Below are positions 54,901 to 64,000 of a stretch of DNA of 64,000 bases, piece after piece. Under the pieces are notes generated by a model, which ran no database searches, had not been told where the DNA came from, and saw nothing but the letters and a program-made list of their open reading frames with translations. Source of the DNA: Girardinichthys multiradiatus (lineage: Eukaryota > Chordata > Actinopteri > Cyprinodontiformes > Goodeidae); assembly GCF_021462225.1 (NCBI RefSeq), contig NC_061815.1, positions 50,932,373 through 50,996,372 on the forward strand, read 5' to 3'. A program made the translations under genes and the position numbers. Position 1 is the first letter of the stretch; each line of letters starts with the position of its first letter.

Positions 54901-57070
54901 GGAATCTGATACTGAACTTTGGTCTGTTTCTGTGTTTTCAGAACCTCAAGTTTCAGGTAATTTTTCTGAGCTGGGTCCAGCTCTCAGGCGGCTCCAGCTG
55001 CAGCTTGTTAAATGAAATAAAATTCACCGTCTGGAGGCTGGAAGCAGAGAAACAGCCAGCAGTCCAGCAGTAAATGTCAACAGATGGAGATCAGCTACCG
55101 TGTGAGCGAGCTGGCACACACACACTGGACTGATTATCCAACCAGATGGCAAACCCACTCCCGTTTGTTCTCCGCATAAACAAAAATGGCAGCTGAGGCT
55201 TCCTGTCTAAGCAAACAGAGAGGGGGCGCAGTAATTCACCGGCTCCGGGGGAACGTTCCAGGAACATCCAGCAGATGAGTCTGGCTGTAACTTCAGTCCG
55301 GAGCCAACCGTCCTCTGAAACCGCTCCAACATAAACCTGCAGACCTCAAACGCTCCCTGGGGGATAAATCACATTTGCTTTTGGGATGGGAAACAGACAG
55401 AAGGAAATTTCACTGCACTCTCTCTTTATGATGATTTAAAACCTCTGATGAATCTCAGAGGTTCTGACCCAAGTTAGACAGTATCTGTGAGAAATACACC
55501 AACAGTCCATGTTCACTTCATCCTAAACCATGCAGGAGAACGGACCAATCTGGCCCACAGCCTCTCTGAGCCCCTCGGGTCACCCTAGAAGAGTCCTCAT
55601 ATGAAGGTACCCAGAACCTTCACTACAGTCTCACTGCTGGTTTCTACACTGCTGCTGTGAGTCAAAGATCCATTTTTTCTGATAACTCAAAAATCTTCCT
55701 AATACTCCACATAATTCCACTGAGACTGCAAAGAGAGTCTACCACCACAAACTACAATCTACCACAAGCTGATTCAGCCGAACAATAAAAAATAAAGACG
55801 TACCAGCAGATAAAAACCTGACAGCGGAGGACCTCACTTAGAGCAGATGTTTGGAGCGAGCTTTGGGTCAGGTGATCTGGACGTTAACTGACCAACTCGG
55901 GAAGAACTGACAACAAACACCTGGAGAGGTGATACCTAGTGTATACTGACACCAGTACCTCGCTCTTCCAGGATGTTGGATCTTTTTCCTGGTTTCCAGA
56001 ACAGGAACAGGTAACCTGGAGCAGAGGGAAGGTGTGGCTGTAGATCTCCCAGCTGTGAAGTAGTTTCCCATAATCACTCTGATGACAACCAAAGCACACA
56101 AAGTCTGAGCCACAAGACCCAATCACAGCGCTGCATGTGGTTGGTCCGTTGGTCCAGTGCTGCGGGTCTGTGATTATTTCCACCACACCCCCAGAGAACT
56201 ATGCACTCATTTGTGCAGACAATTTTTAACAATCAATCTACTTTCCTGCACAGATTGAAAAATTATACTTTAGCCTGGAGAAATTATTTAGCTGATTAAA
56301 TGTGGAATTTCCCTATTATTCTACAGTGTTTCCTACTCACAGATCTCTTCTGTTTTTGCTTTTTTGTCACCTAAATGTCTGATTTTACTATCAGACAAAG
56401 ATAACCTGAGGTTATTTTTAGAAATACAGGATGCTGTTTATTTACTGAAGAAATCTACTGGGAATCACCAAATGACACACAGATGCTCACTCTAAAGGTC
56501 AGGATGCACTGTCTGGAAGGTTGGGCTGAATGGACTCAGTACTTCTGTACATAAATTGAGTTTCTTTTGTAAAGTTTGAGACAACATTTGTTCTGAACTG
56601 GTGGTGTGGAATTAAACTGAACCGAAATAAAAACTATCCAAACAAACCTGACCCAAAAAAAAGTGCCCCCTTCCTGTGTTAAATCATACATGAACTGTCA
56701 TTAACTACATGTTGATCTCACTTTCAATCCAAACACCTTAACAAGTTTAAAAAAATGCTGGTTTACTGATTTAGTACCTCCTGTTTGGTAGCCATTTATG
56801 TTTAAAAACTGATAACCAAACATTATTGATCTTATTACACTTTTTAATGTGTGCAAAATGAATGTGTGCCGGTTTATTGCTAATTTATTAGCTCTCCAAA
56901 ACTCTGACAACCCAGGGTCCAGACCAGGAAGCAGCTTCTGTACTGTTACCCATCCATCACCCTATTAAGACGGTCTTACCTACGATCAAAATCACATAGA
57001 TTCAAAAATAATCTAAATGGAGCAAACCATGAAAATTTAATTAAAATAAATAAAACTCAGACAGAAAAGA
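51906..57070. other. tgfbi: tgfbi intron 2, proximal part, no exon recognised
   Basis: Directly upstream of the EMI exon. I searched both strands by eye for the preceding EMI exon (a Trp-containing CKQWYQRK-like block) and for a signal peptide and found neither. The longest frame (52205-52777, + strand, 190 aa) has no recognisable domain. One Rex3 relic is listed separately. Confidence 0.5.
54540..54715 (+). mobile_element. old Rex3 3'-end relic in tgfbi intron 2
   Basis: AGTCCTCCTGGACGCCTCCC, GGGTTTCCAAATCCCTTTGG and GATATCTGGGTTTTGCTC line up with the Rex3 segment at 22315-22490 (CCTCCTGGACGCCTTCC, GTTCCAGGCACGTCCCACTG, GACGTCTGGGCGTCTCTGC). Divergence is heavy, so it is far older than the copies at 19.7 and 32.5 kb. 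Confidence 0.65.
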
Positions 57071-57079
57071 AAAATAAAA

Positions 57080-57950
57080 CAATTAAATGTGGCTTACCGA
57101 ACATTAGATCTCTTTCTTCAAAGACTTTGCTAGTTAGTGACCTGATTTGTGACAATCCGGTTGATTTCTTTTGCCTCACAGAAACCTGGCTGCAGCAAGA
57201 GGATTATGTTACTATAAATGAGTTAACTCCTACTAATTATTTAAATTTCCACATACTTCAAAATACTGGGCGAGGAGGAGGAGTAGCAACCATCTTTCAG
57301 TCCAATTTATTGATTAGTCCCAGACCAATCAATAGCTACAACTCTTTGGAATATTTAATCCTTAGTTTTCCTCATCCAAATTGCAAAGCACTAAAACCAA
57401 TTCTGTTTGTTGTTTTGTACCGTCCACCAGGCCCTTACTTTAAATTTTTAGATCAGTTCTCAAACTTTTTAACCTTTTAGTTTTAAATAAAGATAAGGTC
57501 ATTATAGTGGGGGATTTTAACATTAATGTTGACACTGACAGTAATAGCCCAAATTATCCGTACCAGTTTCACTGATGAAATCAAGGACACTATTAAAGAC
57601 TCTATTTTGGCCCTAAATATAGCTTTAATATTATCGTCAATTCCACTGGCTTTGCACAAAACATCTGCAGACGTACTCACTCCTGTCTTTATCCTCTAGA
57701 CCTTGTGCTGACATATGGCATTGTATGTGAAAAGATAAAAGTATTTTCTCATAACCCTGTCCTGTCTGATCATTTTTAATAACCTTGGATTTCAATCTGA
57801 GTAGTCCACACCTTAGAGAAAATTTCCTTATAGTAGATCTATTTCAGACAATACTGTAACAATTTTTACATACCCAGTTCCATTTTTAATTTCCTCGATA
57901 TTACAGAAAAATACAGCAGAGTACAGCAACCTAATTTACCCTCTCACAAA
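57080..57950 (+). mobile_element. L2-clade LINE, endonuclease part
   Basis: Plus-strand frame 57127-57480 (from an upstream [13 protein letters not shown]) gives the endonuclease landmarks [30 protein letters not shown] and [12 protein letters not shown], then a stop. In other frames GDFNINVDTDS and LDLVLTYGIVCEKI follow to about 57780, matching the family at 25100. The copy fades out near 57950. Confidence 0.88.
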
Positions 57951-58149
57951 TTATTTATTTATATAGTCCTTTAAAGGTGCCAACCAGACAGCTAAACTGC
58001 TTAACAATAAAATCAGAGAATGACTCAAAAACAAATAAAGAAATAGAACAGATGTTTAAACAAAAAAAGTTAGAAATCTAGAATAAAATTCCCTGGTCCT
58101 GCCAAGTAGTAAACACCTTTCTGAATTAAAAGGTCTTAAGTTTGGGTTT

Positions 58150-60050
58150 AAAAAGTGTCAGGTCACTGGTTTGTCAGGTCACTGGTTGAGAGTAGATCCA
58201 GAGGGAGCTGGTTCCACAGTCTAAGTGCCTCGACTGTGAAGGACCGGTCATTCCACTGTTTATATTTAGTTCTCAGAACATTCAAGAAGAACTGGGACAA
58301 TGACTTCAGGTGTTCAGCAAGCACACAAAAACTCAATAAATCAGATATGTAGGGTGGAGCCAGACCATTAGGAGCTTTAAAAGTGAACAATAAACATTTA
58401 AAATCTATTCTAAAATAGACATGCACCTAGTGGAGAGAAGATAACATGGGGGTGATGTGCTTGCATAAGTTTAAAGATGTTCAGCCGCATTTTGGACCAA
58501 CCGAAGCCTGCTGAGGGATGACTGAGAGACACCAACATAAAGAGTGTAATAGTAATCACTTATTGAGCTGATAAAAGCACGTATAGCCTTCTCAGGATTA
58601 GCACAGTTTAAAATAGGCTGAACTTTAGATAAAAGAAGACTCAATCAGAGTTGATTATTATGGCACTTTTCAACAATACAAACAGTGCTCAAAGTGCTCT
58701 ACATGACGGAAGTATTATAGCTAGAAGGAAAAGTGAAAAAGAGATAATAAAATACATAGTAAGACGGTTAAAAATTTGAAAAGATACAAAAATATTTTAT
58801 AAAACCTATTATAATTTTAGATGGTTATAAAAGTTCAATTTCACTACTAAATCAACTAATTTGTTGAATTTAAAATCCTTGTCAAAAATCACCCCCAGGT
58901 TTTTTACAGTGTTACTAAATTTAAAATTTAGAGCACTGACATCAATAAAAGCGTTCTAACTGAACAAAATGTTTTTATTCTTTTGTTCATTTAAAAACAT
59001 AACATTTTGGTTTAAGAAGAGTACCATTAGGGAGGAAGTGTTGAATGTGACAATTACCTGGTTTAAAAGACATGTGAATCTGAAGATCATCTACATAACA
59101 GTGGAAAAACAGGTGGCGCTGAGATATAGTCACTTCGAGTGGCAACAGATAGAAGCAAAAAGAAAGCAACCAAGAATGGAACCCTGTGGCACCCCACATG
59201 ACAGAGGAGCACTGGAGGAAGACACGTTATTAATCATATGTGTGAAAACTGTCAGATAGGATGCAAACTATTTAGGTGCTAAGCCACGGATACCAACATA
59301 TGGTGGCTTAAGTCAGACAGGAGGACAGAATGATCGTCGGTATCAAAGGCTACCATGAGGTACAGCAGCACCAGGACAACAGCGCTCTTCGGCGCTCACC
59401 ATCAACGGATATAACAATGTTACGATGTACTTTTAGTACGGCAGGCTCTGTGTTATGTCGCTTTATAATTGGGTAAAAACAATTTGTTTCTAAAACCTTG
59501 GAAAGGAAGGGCAAATGAGAAATAGCCCTAAAATGAGCTATAACCAAGATGTCCAAATCAGTTCTTTTTAAGAAGCGATACCATGCTGAAGGCAGTTGAC
59601 CCAATTCCTGAAGAAGGACAGGAGAGTAGGACCAATAAAGCTGAAAACCTCTTCCAACAACTTAGTAGGAAGAACGTCAAGGAGGCAGTTAACAGTTCTC
59701 ATGTGTTGCACAATTTTCTTCAAAAAAGAAAAGACAATGGTTGAAACTACACAAATACAGCAGAACCAGCAGACATAAACAGGTGTACCTATGGCATGAC
59801 TAACAGATGCCACTTTTTCACTGAAAAAGGAGATAAATTTCTCACAAGTAGCGGCTGAGGAATTGTATTAAATAACATCATAGGGAAATGGATGCTCTTA
59901 GTTATGATGTTAGACAAAAAAGGTTTTTGCTCAACAACAGACCTTTGGTAGTGAGCAAGACTGTATCTCCAACAGACCAGAGATACATGCAACCTGTCTT
60001 CCTTTTACTGTCGTTTGGCCTTTCAGCGTTCCCATGTGCAATCATTGTGT
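58150..60050 (-). mobile_element. older LINE in antisense, L2-like, highly broken
   Basis: On the minus strand the order of blocks is that of an L2-type LINE. These are DVLPTKLLEEVFSFIGPTLL (59700), FRAISHLPFLSKVLET (59520), STEPAVLKVHRNI (59440), GVPQGSILGC (59180), NLGVIFDKDFKFN (58880) and LLFTFKAPNGLAPPYISDLL with WNDRSFTVEALRLWNQLP (58360-58200). Each lies in a different frame with many stops. It sits between the two plus-strand L2 pieces at 57080 and 60470. Confidence 0.78.
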
Positions 60051-60469
60051 AACCACGGCTCAACTTTGGGGTTGGACTTTATTTTGGCAATATTCAGAGG
60101 GACGATGTACATCAAAAAGGCAGCATTCACATGAAATCCTGCATGATGGCTGGTATGAAGATGAAGCAAGGTGTGCTCGAAGCCTCAAGAGGTGTCCGTC
60201 TCTCCTGCCGCGCCTCTTGCGATGACGACTGCTAAGGAAAAACCACACTGAGAGGACGCAGTAGCAACAACTGCAGGTAAGGAGGTGCAGGCATCTTTGA
60301 AAGGCCATTAAACATGAATACACAACTTTTACACTGTAAAACTAATATTTAAAAGGACCTGGTGATCATACACAAGGAGCAATGACATATACCGAATAAA
60401 AACAACGAGAGTAGAACAAAAAGCAACAATTTAAACAGTGACACAACGGCGCCCTCTTTGATGTTCTTG

Positions 60470-61235
60470 TTCATAGTCCAATTTTCTGCTTTTAAACTGA
60501 CAAATTTCCACTGGTGTGCTGATATTAAACCGTATTTATCCATAAATCATAATAATTTCAATAAATTATTTAGATTACAAGTTCACAAAAAACTGGTTGT
60601 CTTTGGACCAGAACCTGTGAAAAAGAAACTGCTTAGTCAATCAATTAATGTGGTCGGCATTATATTTACCTCCAGCAAATAAGGTAAAGAACCTTGGTGT
60701 TATTTTTGACCAGGACATGTCATTTAAATCCCATATTAAACAGGTTTCTAGGAGTGACGCTGAAAAACTAGTCCATGCATTTGTTACTTCAAGGCTGGAC
60801 TATTGTAATTCTTTACTATCAGGATGTCCACAAAATGCAGTTAAAAGCCTTCAGCTGATTCAAAATGCTGCAGCAAGAGTTCTGATGAAAATTAAAAAGA
60901 GAGATCATATTTCTCCTATTTTAGCTTCCCTTCATTGGCTCCCTGTTAAATCCAGAATAGAATTTAAAATTCTCCTCCTCACATATAAAGCCCTTAATGA
61001 TCTAGCTCCATCATACATCAGAGATCTGATTGGTCCATATATTCCTAACAGAGCACTTCAAAACTATTTGAATAACAAACCAAACTTTACTGCACTGTTT
61101 TATAACTAGGATAAAATTGAAATGAATGGAAATTAATTTGAATCGGTTTTATTATTAGATGGAATTGACTCCATATTTCTGTAAACTGGATTTATCGAGG
61201 GTCTGTGCCGTATACATAAACTGAACTGAACAGAA
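60470..61235 (+). mobile_element. L2-clade LINE 3' end
   Basis: 60480-60680 is a diverged version of LNSDKTEVVVFGPE and neighbouring RT sequence. From 60685 the frame NLGVIFDQDMSFKSHIKQV through FVTSRLDYCNSLLSGCP to ASLHWLPV is nucleotide-identical to 32215-32523, except for a 55-bp deletion. It continues with SRIEFKILLLTYKALNDLAP SYIRDLIGPY in the same frame. The untranslated tail contains ACTGAACTGAACAGAACCGAA near 61218, like the short 3' repeats of L2 elements. Confidence 0.92.
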
Positions 61236-64000
61236 CCGAATAAGCAAACAAGCAGAATGAAAGATGAAACGTGCAGGAAGTAGAAGAGATTCAATAAGAA
61301 GCAGAGCAGGAAAAGATAGAATGATGGGCAGATGAGTCACTGATGGAGGTAAACTGCTGACAGCTGCAGTTTTACTTCATCTGAGGAGGTTTCACAAACT
61401 CTGTGTCTGCAGGAATGCCAACAGTCATGGGATGAGAAGCAAAGCTTTCAGAGTCAGCAACCCAGAAACTCTGACGAATCTCCAACTAAACCAGAACCAA
61501 GAGAAATGAATCAGTTCCATCCGACAGCACTGACACAAAAGCTCTTCAACAGGTTCAGTCCGGTTCCTGTGAAAGTTAACCCATCAAATGTTCTGGATGC
61601 GATGACTGCAGTTTGTTCACAGGCGGAGGGTTAAAGGTTAGATTGGACGTCTTTAACAGAACCTGAAATCCTTCAAAGCATCAGTCCTGATCAGCTCCTC
61701 CCACTGAGCCGATCTGATCCTCTCCTCCAAGGAGGAAACCCTGAAACTCCAGAACAGACAGAAGATTCTGGGTCCAAACTCAAAAACTGTTGAATGAAAT
61801 GTTTTCATGGATTTATTTATATATATGTTAAAGTTGGATGGAGACGGGAAGAAGGGAAGACACTTTTTTGATAATGTTTTCCATGTGGAGCGCTAGTCTT
61901 GATCCTTAATGTTCTAACTGAAGTTCTTCCTGACTCTTCACAGCTTCAGCTGCCATCTGGTTGTTCTGAAGCTGTGTGTTTGGTTCTGCAGCAGTTCTGT
62001 AACAACAGCTGGACCTGCTGGGTGTTTGTGAGTCATGGAACAAAAACAATCCTCCTGTCTCTTAAATCAGACGCAGGTCAGATTTTCCATGTTCTCGGCT
62101 CTGCGGAGACGCTGCTGCAGGTCAGAGTTACTCAGGAATGTGTTTATTTGAGCTCCCCTGTTTTCAGCTCAAGCAGCGACTGATTGGCTCTGAAAAAACT
62201 CCCTCTGTTAATGACGACCAGCTGCTTCACAGAACTGGGTCTATCTAGCCCTGCGAGGACCGCCTCAGGTTGCTGTGAAAACCTGAGGGAACTTCGTGTG
62301 GAATCATCCTGCTCTGTTGGACATTTGAAGACCACTCTGAGGGATCTTGTATGGTTTTCTAGGTTTCAGGTTGAGAAAATACAGTTGACACCCAGAAAGA
62401 TACCGATCCCATTGTGTGCTTCAGCTCTCTGAATGAAACACCTGAAGTTTAAAAAGTGAAAAAGATCACGAACCCATTAGGTGCTGAATACATAGCTCTG
62501 ACCAAACATAGGAACCAGAGTTCTTCAAGTCCTTTTTGGGTTAGAACATTAAGTCAATTATCAATGCTAGACTCTGGTTCTAAAAGCTACCAGTTTCTCA
62601 GAAATCTCCATCTAATGACTGATCCATGTTTAGGAGCACTCAACAAGATCTGTGGTTCTCCATCCAGAAGTGAGATTTTACTTTTATACCAAATGTTGGT
62701 TCTACATCTACCTTCAGAACCTCACCATCCATCTACAGGTGGTCAATGTAGACATCTGGTTTTGTTCAGATGTTGGAAACGTTGAGTCTTTCCATCCAGC
62801 TTTATGTTCTGATTGACCTGATCCAGCACCGGCAGAAATGGAACGAGCTTCCTACAGGCCAGTATAAGTCCAGGAAAGAGGAACTCTAACCCAAACCTGC
62901 ATCAGAAGTTCTACCTTCTGTTATGGAGGAGAACCAATGCAAACCTCCTGTGAAGGGTCAAAATGTCAGAACCATTTTAAGAAAAAAACAGAATCAACTG
63001 GAGCCAGCAATCAGTTAGATAATACCACCTGTTTGTTTTGTACCATGGTCGAGAAGATTATGTTCTGGATCAAATAACTAGTTGGAGAGTCTGGACCACA
63101 CATAATCAGCATAAAAGCAGACACAGAAAGAGAGACTGGACCATTGAGGTTTATACTGGACTTTTATACCAACTCTGGACCTGTGCCTGGGACTCAGACT
63201 TCAGAATAAGTAAACCCGAAACACATGACAGAAAGCATTTATCAGGTAAATCAACCTCTGGGCTTCACAGCTGGTTCTGGGAAACCCAGGTAAATACTGA
63301 TGGTTCTGACACACTGCAGCTTCTCCTGAGGGTCCATAAAGACCATCTTAATGTACAAAGACCTGCTTGGATTAGCTTAAAACCTGGTGGACACTAAACC
63401 CCAGAAAACTACATATGATCCAAGAACACTTCCTTTCTTCCACCCTGATCACCGTGAAACTGACACACCTGAGGGATGACCAGACTCCTCCCCTGAACAC
63501 GCCCCCATTTAGGCAAATATACATAAATAATCCCTGCAGGTGGTTCTCCTGCTGCACGGTAAAGTATCAGGTGTTCTCGCAGGTAGAAGAAGAACGTCAT
63601 GAGAGAGATCTGTTAATGCTGTCCTCCACCTACATGGATCCACACACTGTTACTGTAAAAAACACAGAAGTCCACTGAGGACTGAGTGAAGCTGCAGCGT
63701 TTCACACTTCATGCATGACTTTATTCCAAGAACTGCTGGGAAAACCGAGACCCTGTGCAGGGGCTTGCTAGAACGCTCTGAAACAGGAAGTGACCCAGTT
63801 TGACCATCTATATGAGAAGATACCATGAAGACAAGATGATTTCTCCACCGCATGATGCCCACTGAACCGGTCAATCTGACAGGTCTGCAGACTCAGTAGG
63901 CATCAGGGGGATTGATATCGGATCAGTTAAATTAATTTCCTCACCAAGATGCCGCCCATCACACATGGTTCCAGGTTCTAATCATATCCAAACTATGCTG
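61236..64000. other. tgfbi intron 2, distal part, no feature recognised
   Basis: No exon with EMI or signal-peptide content, no repeat arrays and no transposon landmarks could be supported on either strand to the end of the window. Confidence 0.45.

Noticed and set aside
57080..61235. One single L2 insertion spanning 57.1-61.2 kb
   Set aside because: The middle is an antisense, much older LINE, and the two plus-strand pieces do not meet in the consensus. They are treated as separate pieces.

Overview
The window is vertebrate nuclear DNA, almost certainly from a teleost fish. It has three spliced genes with canonical GT-AG introns and a dense load of teleost-type transposable elements: Rex3/RTE, L2 and Rex1/CR1-like LINEs, two kinds of Tc1, Harbinger, EnSpm/CACTA, an integrase-bearing fold-back element, and a class I endogenous retrovirus. 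There is no bacterial gene organisation. The species cannot be named from the sequence alone.

Layout. Bases 1-912 hold the last three coding exons of a beta-1,4-galactosyltransferase (b4galt1-like, + strand), followed by its 3' UTR. Bases 2.3-10.5 kb are intergenic, with a SINE-like repeat, a LINE endonuclease relic and one Tc1 transposon whose transposase is still open. Bases 10.5-14.6 kb hold exosc3 (RNA exosome cap subunit, - strand, four exons, complete). About 150 bp upstream of its start codon begins a 4.7-kb fold-back element (14.65-19.36 kb). Its arms are a 20-bp satellite plus about 1 kb of unique sequence, and they enclose a 3'-truncated integrase-like gene.

Bases 19.4-42.3 kb are a nested transposon island. 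A 5'-inverted (twin-primed) Rex3 with a 10-bp target-site duplication (TSD) is followed by relics of several LINEs. Next come an L2 LINE split by a Harbinger end plus an intron-bearing EnSpm/CACTA transposase relic, and then a second Rex3. That second Rex3 was itself interrupted by a 7.05-kb endogenous retrovirus (5-bp TSD, almost identical LTRs, gutted coding region) and by a Tc1 that later lost its 3' third.

Bases 43.2-64 kb are occupied by tgfbi (keratoepithelin, four FAS1 domains, - strand). Fifteen exons equivalent to human exons 3-17 can be placed base by base and keep one open frame of 601 codons. The signal-peptide exon and the first EMI exon are not found, so intron 2 is longer than 12 kb and runs off the right end. 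Its introns carry a solo LTR, a Tc1, a Harbinger, and L2/Rex3 relics.

Host genes and transposons show no evident functional cooperation. The three host genes are ordinary single-copy loci, and the interest lies in the mobile DNA. The strongest leads are the satellite-armed fold-back element beside the exosc3 promoter, the young but coding-deleted retrovirus with a related solo LTR nearby, the base-resolved twin-priming event, a duplicated acidic exon in the EnSpm gene, and an abrupt identity switch between two L2 copies.
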